In this document: piece after piece, positions 38,608-51,528 of the stretch | Position numbering within the stretch: the stretch's first letter is position 1 | Layout: each line of letters opens with the position of its first letter | Source of the DNA: Serinus canaria | Lineage: Eukaryota > Chordata > Aves > Passeriformes > Fringillidae | Length of the DNA stretch: 64,000 bases | Reading direction: 5' to 3' | Assembly: GCF_022539315.1 (NCBI RefSeq) | Contig: NC_066313.1 | Coordinates: 9,365,764-9,429,763 of the forward strand | The notes under the pieces: generated by a model | What the model saw: the letters and a program-made list of their open reading frames with translations, nothing else | What the model was told of the DNA's origin: nothing | Database searches by the model: none | Program-made: the position numbers and the translations under genes

Positions 38608-41600
38608 TCTAATGGGATCTGGTAAGCAAAACAAGTAGTGTGCCTAACATATCACATGGGAGATTCAGCAGGAATTAGCTTGTGTTGAGTTAGTTCATGT
38701 CCCCAAAGAGTTGTGTTTGAGCTTTTTGAAGCTGCTCACTCAGAGGGATTATCTCATTCAATCTGCTCTAATCACAACTAAATGCTTTCAATTGGTATGT
38801 ACTGGGGCAGAATTAGAGAATCAGAAGCTCCCAAAATCCATGTGATGGGCTTAGGGCAGTGGGACAGAAAAGAAAAAAAGAAACACTGTAGAGATTAAAA
38901 AAAAAAATGTTACTCCATAATTGAAGTTTACATGTTTGATTTACTACATGGTAATGGAGTTACTCCAGAATAAATCTAAGAAAATTAAGTGGGACATAGG
39001 TAAAGCAAGTGATACAGCTTTGGGGGTAGCAATGCTGTATGCTTCATAAATATTCACTGTGAACATAACAGCCATATTATCTTCCTACTTCAAGAGTCTC
39101 ATCTCCACACAAAATTTTCAAGAAGGCCATTAGTGAATATAGATGTAATTGTGATTACATGTACAACAAGCAAATGTTACCATTATTGAATTTACCATAT
39201 GAAAAGTTCGGTGGGAACACAATGAAAATTGCAGTGCAGTATTTTCCTAGAAAACCTGCTGGGTAGTAACAGCAGCAGTTCTACCACGATATTAAAAGAC
39301 TGAATCATGCACATGGATTTCAGAGTGAAGGCACAGATGGGCTACAGTCACATTTTCTGCCCATGTAAGTGTATGCACACCATTCCATTGTCAATTGTCT
39401 CCCAATTGAAGGGTCCAACAATTTGACTGTTTGCTTATTGCTGTCAATAGATTCATCCTCTACTCATGATTTAGAGCTATCAAATAATTTTATGCTGACA
39501 TCAGTTGCCTCCCTGACAGCTCTAAAACACGAAATAACAAGCAGTTGGTGTCAGCACTCTTAAATCAAGCCCAAGGGCCCCCATGGCACCACACTATGGC
39601 AGCTTGTTACCGCTAAGCAAATGTCAGTCCAGTCAATGTATGGAGGTTGTCAACTCCCTGGCTGCATCTGCCCTAATAACCAGTCCCCTGTAAGGTGAAA
39701 TTCACAACGCTACCACGGCGTTGCCTGAAACCCAAGGTGATGGAGGCTGGCACAGAGAGCACGGCTTTCCAAGCCCAAGGAATTGTTGCCAGTCTGGCAA
39801 ACAGGGTCTGTGGCTGTGCTTTGGAGAGGCTGTTATTCTGCTGCTGCTTTTGCTAGAAAGTAGAGAGAACAGGCAGTCATTAACATGCAGGGATATGCTG
39901 GTTTTTAATCCTCACTTTCTCTATTCCAGTGTTAACAGCAGGCCACTTTCATCACTGCGACCTAGCCAGGGGCGTAGCTGGGAATTTGGAAAGTATACAC
40001 ACACATTGGCCTCCCTGTTGGTCCCCTGCCCTCACCATTCCCATAATCTCCCAAGGTAGACATACCATTACACATATCCCCATCACTAGCACAGCAGGTG
40101 CTATTAGACAGGGGATCTAGCAGCATGCTCATAAAAGGCCTGGCAAAGAACAAAAAAACCCCATTGCCCTCCATGAAATTAAAATTGTATGCTGTGGCGT
40201 GCACAGCACATGCCTGCTTCCACTTGAATAACTTTTGAAACATCTTGCAACGCAAAACAAATCCGAAAATCTAACAAAGGAAAGAGGAGACAGATTTGAG
40301 TTCAGTCATACTACAGCACAGTTTCAGTTTTCAAAATTCTAGTACATGGAGGAAGGCCTGATCACTCTAAGAATTATAACATTTTAATTAGCTTGAAAAA
40401 GGGGTTACATCTGCAGCAGAAAGCAGGATTTGCTTTATAATTAAGTATATGACAATACCTTTTGCAACTTCATTTTAAACACAGCCAGTAACACTAAGTC
40501 CCTGGGTTATACAAAGTAAGAAATGGACAAATAGAGAGCACTCTATTTTCCAATAGATATGTACAATTTGCAATTAATTTACCTTCTTTTTTGTAGTTAA
40601 TTTGCATGTAATATTTACTTTTAAGAATTTATTCTTATCTACCATAGCACTGTACACTGATCAAAATAGTTTGTGTTTAGGTGATCGCTCCCTAAAAAAC
40701 AGAAAAGACCCTAAAAACAGGTTTTATTTCCCAGCTAAGAAAAAAGTACACCGAGACAGTCAGAGCACTGACCCTGAAATGACAGAAATATTCCCATTTT
40801 TCCAAGGTTCTCTCCAGGACACAATGCAGCTCGCTGTTGGAGTTAATCCAATAATACTCCATGAGCAATGGAGGACGTGAAGGCTGCTCCCCTCAACAGT
40901 GAATTTCACAAACACACAGGCAAATCCAGTTTAGGCTTCCCCATGTCTGAGCCCAATGATGATGGGCAGCTAAGGAAGAGAGGGATCAAAGGGAGAATGC
41001 TTTGAAGGCAAAAGGCACAGGGGTTTGAAGAGGCAATTAATCTTTGTGAAGACACAGAGAGGAGGAGGAAGATGCCTGTCACCTCAGCAAGACTGGAGAC
41101 AATACAGTATTCCTTGTGTGACATTTTTATTTTGAGTAAAGAAAAAGAAATCTGGCCTTTAGTGCCGGGCAAACAAATGAGCAAAAAATGGGATTGGGTT
41201 TAAAATGATGAATGGCACAAGCATTTGTGACATTGTACAGCAAGTGTTTCTACATTACCCTGGGATGTCCTAGTAGGTTTTTCAACACGTATTGGAATTT
41301 ACAGAAATATTAGTGGGTGCCATTCTCATACTAAATCCTGGGATTCTGGAATCTCTACAGTGTCTTGAGAAGAATCTCCCACACTGTGACTGACTTCAAG
41401 AGCTGAAGTTTTACCTTACCAACCAGGAGAGAAATTAAAAAAAAAAAAAAGAAAAGTGTCATAAATAGCATAGCTTAATATATCTTCTATTTCTACTTTT
41501 TTTGCCCATCATTTCAATTTGTTTTCCCTCCTCATTTTCTTCCCTTTTTTCCAGCTGAAAATTTCTCTGAGTTTTGCTTTAATTTTTTAAGCAAAACACT

Positions 41601-41617
41601 ATTTTTTTTTCCCACAG

Positions 41618-41702
41618 AATTAATGACAGTGACACTCCATTCCTGTCTGTACTGGACAAATATTCAGGATATATTGATCATACAAATTACAAGAATATGG
41701 CT
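41618..41702 (+). other. Candidate internal exon, plus strand (85 nt)
   Basis: A long pyrimidine tract with a classical acceptor (attttttttttcccacag) ends at 41617, and a good donor GCT|gtaagtaa begins at 41703. The 85-nt interval is open in two frames. The more protein-like one starts after one base, contains NDSDTPFLSVLDKYSG and YIDHTNYKNMA, and ends exactly on a codon. The other begins LMTVTLHSCLYW. No domain is recognised. Splice-site quality is the best among the plus-strand candidates, but isolated decoys of this quality do occur in long introns. Confidence 0.2.
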
Positions 41703-43011
41703 GTAAGTAATCTTTGCCCTTTAGAGGCCAGAATTAAAACACCAGTTTTCTCCATCAGAGCATGTCTAATTAAAAAGAAGTCCAGGAAAGCAGCTGAAGA
41801 ATGCTTTAGCTCAACTGTAACATGCTTTTCTACAAAGTTCTGTCTTTAGGCTTTAACCCTCTCAATTCATTTCCTTTTTACAAGAAGGAAAAAGAAATCC
41901 AATTGTAAAAGGGGAAAACATAGTTGCTTTCTATTTGGCAAATGGAAACACGAGAGTTTATTCTTACAAGTAGTGTGAAGTTCTGCATAAGTAACTATTG
42001 TAATTTGTGTTTCTCCAGGGGCAAATGCATGGGAATCCAACATCAGCCCTGAAATAGAGGAAAGAAGGCAAGAGAAGGACAGAGACAGAGCGAGTAGCAG
42101 TGTCCCAGAGCAATTCTGTTCCTCTGCCATCTGTCACAATCACCACCAGTCCCAAAAGACCTGGTTTGGAAAGGCCACTACGACTAATGAGCACTGGAGA
42201 AAGGTGGAATCCTGAATCCAGCTACATATAAACATCAAGAAGCCAAATAAAGCAGGCAAAGCTCTTAATAAACCCTCAATACAGCATGACAAAGGTCTAT
42301 CACTATTGGTCCCAGTGGTGGTTTGCTGGAGCTCACACTGACCCTTAAGAGATGCACATGTAGTTAAGGAAAAAGATTCTTATCCTGGGGTTGGATTAGC
42401 TCTCTTTTTTAAATAAAACCCCAAACCACAGCATATAGCAACAGAAACAATACATTTTTATTTCCTGCAATACTAATTTATCTAGTCAGTATTATAAGAT
42501 TGGTTTTTTAATAGAAATTTCGGCATTTCTGACTTCAGAATATTAACCTATGGATTTCTTTTTTTCCTCTGCTTATAAGAGGAAAATGACAAGTATCAGG
42601 TAGCTAGGGTGCTCTCTTTTTGAGATTATACTATGAAAAAATGAAATGCTTTTTTTCCGACCACCATCAAAAGGTTATGGAAAATAGAATCATTATCAAA
42701 ACAGAACATGATGCTTGAATCTTAATACAGGAATACTTGTTTCAACTGTAAATATGGAAAGGAAATATTGCCTGAGACCTCCTTCTTTTACTTCTGGGAG
42801 TACATTACTTTCTGCTATAATGAACATCTGTAACTATGAAAATCTGATCTAAAGCCCACTAAATGTGACAGAAAGACTTGAACAGACTTTGTCTCATCCA
42901 GTGATGACAGTACTGTAATCCTCACATTCCTAGGTTAGAAGGAACTTCAAGTGAACGATACTTTATATCTCAAGAACTGCAATTCAGGCTTGCTTTCCTA
43001 GTGTCCACAAT

Positions 43012-43067
43012 TTTGAGATTAAATTATTGCATTAATTATTGCATTAATTATTTGAGATTAAATTATT
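43012..43067. repeat. Nested duplication: 17-bp repeat flanking a 12-bp tandem
   Basis: TTTGAGATTAAATTATT occurs at 43012-43028 and again at 43051-43067. Between and overlapping them GCATTAATTATT is repeated twice (43029-43040 and 43041-43052). All copies are exact. The block carries two TTAATTA homeodomain cores. Confidence 0.9.
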
Positions 43068-43094
43068 AATACATTCCTGAGAAACTTAATTTAC

Positions 43095-43180
43095 CTCGTT
43101 CAGACCTTCCTCCCAGTGAGAGGCTTTCAAAAAACTGCCACAGCTCAGAGGCCACAAATCTCCAAGAAGGAACCAACTGT
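43095..43180 (-). other. Candidate internal exon, minus strand (86 nt)
   Basis: On the minus strand a strong acceptor (ttcttctgtgatgatgttttgttttcag) at 43181 is followed by 86 nt and then a donor CGAG|gtaaat at 43094. Two of the three frames are open throughout. One reads QLVPSWRFVASELW followed by QFFESLSLGGRSER, using one base at each end. The other, read two bases in, gives SWFLLGDLWPLSC and onward. The third has a stop. Either could be coding, or it could be a pseudo-exon. No family is recognised and no adjacent exon in a matching phase was confirmed. Confidence 0.2.
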
Positions 43181-43950
43181 CTGAAAACAAAACATCATCA
43201 CAGAAGAAAAGCTCTGAATTCCAACCAGAGCAAGTCTTTGGAGGCAAGCAGACACCTTTAGGAGTTCTTAGTACCAAATGCACATGGAAAGTCACTAAGG
43301 TATTTGTGTGGTGGGCCACAGCTTGCAGTCAGTGGTCTTAAAAAAAAATTAAATATTCAACAGAAATGGAAAGGAAAAAGGAGATCTTGCATTTTAAATA
43401 CTGACAGAAGGCTCGAGCCAATTTAATTTCAAAGCTGAACCTTTCTCTGCTTATAGTTCCATATGGCTGTGTGATGTCTAATGAAAGTATATGGCTGTTG
43501 CTCTCCTGTAAAGCATTTGTTCCTGAATGCTCCTCCTGCTGAAGGGGCTCCCATCTTACTCCAAGTCAGCAAGTTACACACGGCAATGCCATCCTTACCA
43601 GCATTAATGTAAGCTCAGAGTCAAAAGAAAAGAGTGTTCCATGGTGTAGAGGAAACCCTGCAGAAATCTGACAGCTGAAAAAGCGAGAAACTCCAAGGAA
43701 CAGTGTGTATGAGCCACAGAAACAGGGGCAGGAGAAGCCAAAAGGCTGGCTCTGTGGGAACAGGCACCACCTCTTTCCCCTCCCACTCTTCTCAAGGTCT
43801 GTAAAACCCCCAAAGATCTAGCTGCAAAAGGTTGCCTTGGCCAGCTGAAGTTGTAACTTCATTGACGTGGGGCTTCCCACAGGAATTCTACTTGCAAAGC
43901 AGCAGAACAGTAAATCCCCCAGCTAGCAAACACTTAGCTTTACAAATACC

Positions 43951-44013
43951 ACATATATATATCATCTATATGTGTATGCATATGCATGTGTTACATATAT
44001 ATGTATGCATGTA
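43951..44013. repeat. (TA)n/(TATG)n microsatellite
   Basis: ATATATATATC, then TATGTGTATGCATATGCATG, then ACATATATATGTATGCATG. Compound alternating purine-pyrimidine array. Confidence 0.85.
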
Positions 44014-46143
44014 CTTTTAAACCTATTTAACCACAGAAAACATTATTGTTGCTGTTATTATTATATTTAGAATAGTAGTAGATGTTGAAGCAATTTTAAG
44101 GACCTGGAAAATTTTTTCCTCCATAAAACAATCCCAGAAATGATATGTTGGCCTTTAACAAATTCCTACTGATTTTTTCAATTCACCTTTTACAAAAAAA
44201 AAAATCTGTAACAATTCCTTTACTTAGATGAAGAGATGCATTTTGTAGAACATATCAAGTTAAAAAAATAAAACAAGTAGATTTCTATTATTTACATTTT
44301 TCAACTGAATTTTAATGCCTGAAGAAGAAACTAAGATTTTATCTTAACACAGAGTATTGCATAGACAGACACAGAGCAGCTTCTCTCTGTCCTAGTTTTC
44401 TATCCCCAAAAGCTTACTGCTTAAATGTCATAACCCTGAAGACTATTGTGAGGTGAAATGCTCCATATCCTCTGACAGATTCACATGTCTGGAGAGACCC
44501 CAGCTAAACATGCAGACTTAAAATCAGATTTAAGTTCTGACATAGTTACAACACATGCAGGCAGTGGGAGACAAACTCATGACTCCACTCCTGATAAAAG
44601 ACATAAATATAAATGTCTGTATCTCTTCTAATGCATCTTCAATATTGGGCTCCAAAATAGAATATATAAAATAAACATGCAAGTAGATTCAAATCTGAAT
44701 GCTGTCCAATAAAAGTTCCATAAATTCACTCCAAAAATTCCTTGGCAACTAAGTGAATGCACCCAAGGGAATAAAGTCAGTAAGCAGTCAAACCTATCAT
44801 GTGACCATTTTACTGTGAAAACTTGAGCAGTTTCTTTACATGAGCACTTGTTGTTTGCAATTCTGTAATGATTCAGTACCCGCTGCCTGGCTTTTACAGT
44901 TTACTTGGCAGGACACCAAGATGTATCTTTTAGTACCCAAATAAAATTTGCCATCTCAGATTTCCATCCTAATCCAAAGTGCCAAAAGCATCTCAGCAGA
45001 AGCAGCACCTATCCTAAACATGTGTGTGCCTGAAAATTTTAAAACATCTGTTAAACAGGCTCCTTTGTATAATTTAATGAATAACTGTAATAATAACTGA
45101 AACCACTACCTTAGTAATAAATGTGTATTTAACACTAATAATAATAACAACAACAAGAATCTAAACACTGATAACCCTTAAAAGTAAAATTCCACAGAAG
45201 ATATGAGGTACACGTGGCAAATGTGCTGTCCTTCCCTGACTTTAAAAAGATCACTTTGCTGTTATCTTTAGAAGCATTTAGCATACATAATGGTTGCTTC
45301 CTTAACACTCCATTCTTCTCTTTTGAACTTCAGTCAGCATTCTGGCTAGTTAGCACACATAAAATTTACAGTGCCATTTAAAGAAACCTCCTCTTCTTCC
45401 ACTGGACTCTATACATAAAAATTACAGATGGTTATTGAGATGGAAAAGGACTTCCCAGTGAAATGAAGACCAGATCTTGCCCAGTAATAAGTGGTTGTGG
45501 AGTTTAGGTATTATGATCCTATGTTAGTCACTTTTTCAACTTAAAAATTTTCCACTCCACTAAATAGGAAGAAGGAATGTTTTTTTTTTTCTTTCCTCTT
45601 TGTTTGATGGGCAAAGGATGGTATGTACTACTTGTGAAAAGATATTACTGTGAGTTTGATGTAGTGTCAAACCAACAATGACTAAACAAACGCCTTCTTC
45701 AGGGACAGTATTTTACATTCCTTCTGTTCAAGAAAAACCAGTTTCCATACTGGCTGATACACTCACAAGCCTGTTCCAACAAAGACTTATGTCTATGTGC
45801 AATGCTTTCCATCAAGGGAAATCATTATTTTACATACAACTGAGTTCTGGGTATTGTTCTGTTTCCTAGCATGAAATTAAAATCTGCAGGTCTTTCTGCT
45901 ATGATTGCCCAGCAGTAATTGCTCACTGAAGGAGAGAAAATATGGTGTCTAAACAAAACTCAGGGATTTATTTACAAAAGCAGCTCTTCTATTCCTGCTA
46001 AACCCAGCACCTTAATGACCAGTTAGTACTTCCTTTACAGCTGTCAGCACCACCTCAGAGACATCAGGTACATCACCACTTCTGAATTTCTGGCTCAGAA
46101 TGCTTGGATGAGCTCTCCTATCAAGCTGGTCTGTGCTGCTACC

Positions 46144-46157
46144 TTTTTTTTTTTTTT
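46144..46157. repeat. Poly-T homopolymer (14 T)
   Basis: Uninterrupted T run followed by CTGTCAACC. It could pass as a pyrimidine tract, but no AG of acceptor quality follows directly. Confidence 0.9.
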
Positions 46158-47493
46158 CTGTCAACCTGCTGAGACATGGACACTTAGCTGAGCTCTCTCT
46201 TCATTATAAATGATGAAGTATTTCACTGCTGCTCTCCTGGAGCTGGGAGGAGGGCACAGAGCAGCCTGCAGTGCTGTGCAGCCTCACCATCTTGCTGCCT
46301 AACTCTTCTCTTACCCTTGGCCTACAGAATTCACAACTGCTTATGAATTCTCAGGAACTAAAGCTCTGTTGACATTATCACTCACTGCCTATAGTTTAAA
46401 GGCATATTTTGGAAGTTCAGCATCCAAAAGAACCTTGTAAACTCTAAAAAGGCACCTGTTCTACTTTCTGTCTAAAGCTGAATTTTCATGTAAAAGAGTT
46501 CATACAGTAAGACTGCCTGATCCTGCCCTTATAATACACACCACCTGTGCCCAAAGTGAGAAGCCATGACCATTTTCCAGACATAGTTTAGGTGGTCAAG
46601 TATTATAGCTAAGCCTTCTATGAATTTTCTCTTCTTTCAGCTAAAGCATGCCAGAGTTTTTCATGGCCTTCCTTCACCCTGCTGTTTTTCTTTGCCAGTA
46701 AGGCCTATTTAAAATCCCCTGGTTGTGTATAAAAGAAGAACAGAGCCCTGTAACAAACCCCATCACTTTGCTGGGCCAAAAGCTGGATTTTTTTCTTCCA
46801 CTTTCTTTATCAATTCAAGCACATACTGTACTTTATAAGAGTTTTTCCTTGGGCCCATTAGACAAATGTGATATTTTGCTGTCTTGCCCTACTCTTGACA
46901 AGAAAAAAGATTTCAAAGAAACTATTTCATAACAGCTTGACATTTTTCAAATACATTCATGAATAATTTATAGTCGGAACATATTTTATATTTACAGGCT
47001 TAGATAGTGTTGTATTAAAATATATTTAACATATGTATGAATGCCACTAGGTTGAATCATGGGACCTAATTTTTTTAGGTGCTTGAAAACACAGGGATAA
47101 CATCAATGCATCGACTACAAACGGTGAATAAGGTAATTATGAGAGTTTACTGGAACTTTCCAAAAGTAACTCAGCCAAGACTGCAAGAAGATTTGAAGCC
47201 CCCTTCATGTGCTCAGCAAATTTAGAGCAGAAAAAGAGAACACATGGGGAGCTATGTAAAGCAACTGAAATCTGATGGGCTTAGCAGCTGTGAAACTCAG
47301 ATTTGACTCATTATTTCCTTGGTTCCAGAGAGGAATGTACTACTATGCAGAAAAAAGTTAACTGTTCTTGGAATCTCATACTTTGAGTAGTGAAAAAAAT
47401 AAATATGTGCATCAAACAGACCACATTGCTTCTGCTTTTGAAGTTTTTTCATATTTTGGTGTATTTCACACACTCTGCCTCTTAAATATGCAG

Positions 47494-47526
47494 AAAATAC
47501 TCCAGTATTGATAAAATACTCCAGTA
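47494..47526. repeat. 14-bp direct repeat, 19-bp period
   Basis: AAAATACTCCAGTA at 47494-47507 and again at 47513-47526, separated by TTGAT. Confidence 0.9.
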
Positions 47527-49521
47527 ATACTTTCAGTATGCAGGACTACGACTGCTGCATTCCTCTGAAGCTCCCTGTAAAGCCCTGCATGCTGGAGTCA
47601 AGCATATGGGGAGAAATGCTGAGTGCAGGTAACAGCTGAATCACAGCAACTTAACTAATTACTGTTGACCTGCTGACAGTGTTTAACTGTGTCCCTCATC
47701 ATTTCAGCCAACAGAAATAATACCTTTCTCTTGTCTCTTACAACCTTCCAAGCTTTTTCTGCAAGCTCTGGTATGATACAGATACAAGAAAAGCAGCACA
47801 GAAAGAGGTACAGAGGCAGAAATGAGGAAAAAAAAACAACAAATGAGGCACTGACATTTATAGAAGTGTAAGACAAGCAAGCAGGTGTATGGAAGCTAAA
47901 GGTGCCATTTTCTGAATTACTTTGGCACCCATTTCCCCCTGCTGAAAGGGTTTTACAAACCTAAGTCCCAGTGGTCAGGTGTTCAGGGCCAGGATCTAGG
48001 TTAGAGATGCACAAGGCAGCCACTGAAAGCAAAAGTGGGAAGATGGAAGTGTTTCATGTTAGGGGTGCTAGAAAGACAGGGGATGTAATAGCAAGGAAGG
48101 TTAACATGCTAACCTGGCAGTCATCTTTTCTGACAGCCTGGAAAGCAAAATATGAGCTTTAAGTAGGGGCAGAGAACATAAGCAATTAGGACATGAGAAG
48201 TTTATCACTTAACTCATCCATTCATTCTCTTTATCCTATAGGTGTATTTTACTTCCAGTTCCTTCAGGCTAATTACTCTCTCCTTCTTGGCAAAAAAGCA
48301 CTATTAATAGTTACAGACAGTTATCAGACCCCTCTTAGTTATCACTTCATCAGACTTTTAAAATTCAACATCCTTATTAAATTGGACCCTTTAGCCCTTT
48401 ATTCTATTTTTAGCTGAGCTCTCTCCACTGTCAGTATCTTCCTGAATTTTCTCTGGACCATTGTGAAATGTTTCTGGTACATCCAAAAAGCCCATCAGGC
48501 TTCTCTCTAGTCCTTTCTTATGTTCACAATTCCAAAATAACTTTAAAGCTTAAGCTGAACTAAAAGCTGCACACAAAAGTGCCAGTGGATGTTCCATATT
48601 GATATTTACTTCTCTACCTGATAGTGTCAAGTGTAGAACACAATACTTTGACTTCTAATGATTAGTTCACCAAATTTCATTTGAAATCTGAAAGTCGTCC
48701 TTTTTATCTTTTTTTCTTCTTTTCTTATCTCACCTCACCATTCATGACAAGAGCTTTCCTAAACCAGTTGAGATTCCCTGATATAGCTGTGTGATTTCCA
48801 CTCTGCCAAAAGGCACTGAAGTAATTAATGGTATTAAGCTTCCCATTATGGCCTCCTAAATACAAGGGTACAAATGCAGGTGGCAGCACATGAGGTGGGT
48901 GTTCTTGGACAAGCAATGTATTTCCAGAGGACAAAGCTGGCTGAAAAAAAGCATTTGAAAAAGACCCTTGTGCTGCTGGATCGGCAAATGGAAAACAACA
49001 TTCTGGGATCTTTCAGATATTCCAAATGTCAGTAGGTGTTGATGTTCAGGAGACTGGATCCTATCCTGCCTGTCTTTTCAGAGACAGAGAAATGCACTAT
49101 AAAGTAGCCCTAAATTAGAGATCTATGGAAAGACCCACTGAAGCCAACACACATTCATCTCCCACCTAGGTCCCTAATCACTGAGATGTCAGACATCTAA
49201 AAAACCCTAGGAAGGACTAACCTGTTCCCATCTGTCTTGCTGCTCACAGGGGTTCTTGACAGCAATTGCTAATTCTTTCTTTAAAGGCAACTTATAAATG
49301 AAAGCATTTTACAGAACTGGATTATTGCACTGGCCACTAAACAAGCATGGTGGTGCTATAGAAACCAGGAACCTGAGGTGATGGGGCAAGAAGGCTCAAC
49401 AAAAATCCTCAGCACAGGATCTGGTGTGGTGGGGATTCACAATGAGAGTTAAAATGCAAAGCTCAGCTGTAGCTGGTCAGAGTTTTGTGATTTCTTTCAG
49501 TGATATTAGGGTCTGAACATA

Positions 49522-49625
49522 TTTTTTTTTGGGGGGGGGGTTCGGTTGTTTTTGTTTTTTTAAATATGAGCTAAAAGACTACATTAGTAATGTTAAAAAA
49601 ACCAAAAAAAAAAAAAAAACCAAAA
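49522..49625. repeat. Low-complexity region: T9-G10, T/G-rich, then A-rich
   Basis: Nine T then ten G (49531-49540), a GTT/TTTG segment, unique sequence, then A runs separated by CC (49595-49625). The two ends are partly complementary. Confidence 0.85.
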
Positions 49626-50814
49626 ACCCACAAATCCCAGTGATTCAGCACAGATGCATAGACAAAAAACCCCACAAAAATAGATTTCAAAAAGAACAGA
49701 ACACACTAACAGTAAAGCTTAATTTTATTTGCAGGAGTGGGTGTTAAGGGAAATTTCCAAGCAATGAATGTTTCCAACCTTCACAGAAGAATCTAACCCT
49801 TTCATCAATGACTGACCATACAGAGTTACCTCAGTATAATATTTCTGAAGTCTATTCCAGCTAAAAGGGGGTTGACAAATCAAATTAAAAACGAAGGAAA
49901 AGCTGACAAACAAATTCCTTTTTATTGTTTCTGTTGTGGCAGTACCTAAGGGTTTTAACTGGAGTCAGGCTCCAGTATCATGCAAGCAGCTACAAGTCAT
50001 TCAGATTAGGTGCTCATTTAAAACTACCAGGTACCAGGAAACAGGGTTTTTAAAATGTACTAAATAGACACTGTTGCATCTTCATCCATATCCAAGCTGA
50101 CTGCTCTACTTTACTTTTTTTTTCCTCATAGAAAAATTCAAGAGAATCCCTCTTCCCCCCAACCAAAACCAAACACAGAGCAGAAAAATATCAAATAGCT
50201 TCCAATTTAGTGACACTATCAAAAATGCAATGAAGTCCTTCATGCCATGTTCTTTTCCTAATTTCATTATTTTTTTCCTTCCAGTAGAATAGCATCCAAA
50301 TGTTCTCCCCAAGAGGGCTCAAGAAGTCTCTGCACAGAGTCTGCATCAGCACCACTGAGTTAATCCTGCTACTCTATCCTTTAACTTGGGAGAATGATTG
50401 GGTGTTTCTCACAAGTTTATTTGTGAATATGAAGGAATGATAGATTATCAGGGTTGTTTGGTTTTTTAATACTGTTTGCATAAATTATTCGTTTTTTCTA
50501 TCAACTTGCAAGTTTCCATTAAACATGGTTGCTCTAAATAAAAACCTAAGAACTCTCCTCACTTAAAATCATCATGAACAAGTTTTGTAAGTCAGGTGGT
50601 TTTAGCTCTTTTCCCAGAGAAAAATTCATAAGAAATCTCTTGGCCTTCTGAGACAAATAAACAATTTATTCAGTGCTTTCCCTTGAAACACCAAGATGTT
50701 TAAGTGCAAAGTTGGGAAAATACTTCCAATTATAAGTTGGAAAATGTAAGCAACACTAAAAGTCCATCTTTAGAAAAGTATTTCCCTTTATATTTCAAAC
50801 ATATTATCTCACAT

Positions 50815-50830
50815 GGGGGGGGGGGGGGGG
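50815..50830. repeat. Poly-G homopolymer (16 G)
   Basis: Uninterrupted run of 16 G on the plus strand. It can form a G-quadruplex and is error-prone in sequencing. An open frame of 139 codons running across it depends on its exact length. Confidence 0.97.
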
Positions 50831-51528
50831 CTATGTTGCTAAAAACCAGTTATAATCTGCATGATTTCCAGTGGTTCAACAGGATCCTGAGGATCAGGAT
50901 TCCTGGGCTCCTTCCCTTGCTCTGCCATGAGACCCAACTGGCACTTCCCTACTTTGTCTTGCTATCACCGTTTGTGGAGCTGAGATCTGATTTACAAGGC
51001 AAGAAAGTTCATGTGGGCATGTTTACAATGAGCTTTGAAATACTCAGACAAAAAGTGTTATACCACTGCAAAAATATTGTTATTATTCAAGTGGTTATGG
51101 CCTCTGCACCCAAGGAAAACTAAGCAAGCAGTTTTTACTTAGCAAGGAATCTTTTAAATATGTTTCCATGTTTATGCCACTAGAATTAGACATCAGTGGA
51201 GCAGAGTCAAATAGAGCACTCCCACAGCTCTAACTTTTGTTCATCTTGCCAGTTTATGTTTTCATATCAAGGTCTAACGAGAATTAAGTACATTTATTTT
51301 TTTCCCCTCAGAATGACACCCTGGGTAATGTAAAACATTTTGTTCATAAAGAAAACACACTTCTCTCCACAAGTCTGAAATGCTAGTTTAAAAACCTGAA
51401 ACATACTTTTAATAACTATTGTAGGAAAATGTTGATGGGAAAGATCAATTGTTACTCTTTAAATTAATTATTACCTTTTCTTGCTTCCATAGGTAATGTG
51501 GTGATTTTTTTTTGTTTGTTTCTTTCAG

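Larger units (their letters stand above)
25471..41617. other. Unique AT-rich non-coding sequence
   Basis: Sixteen kilobases with no CR1 and no frame above about 118 codons. It holds the A-rich tracts at 34.4, 37.6 and 38.6 kb, an 18-bp tandem at 32.3 kb and the CpG-richer patch at 31.4 kb. No gene is supported. Confidence 0.65.
41703..51528. other. Unique AT-rich non-coding sequence
   Basis: Contains the 43.0-kb duplications, the minus-strand exon candidate at 43.1 kb, a TA/TATG array and two G-homopolymers. Otherwise chance frames only. Confidence 0.65.

Noticed and set aside
42931..42952. GGTTAGAAGGAACTTCAAG, slightly similar to the inverted CR1 3' end
   Set aside because: Similarity is limited to about 20 bases and lacks the following CR1 blocks.
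50704..51123. 139-codon plus-strand frame
   Set aside because: It runs across the 16-G homopolymer (giving poly-Gly), so the frame depends on an error-prone run length. No known domain.
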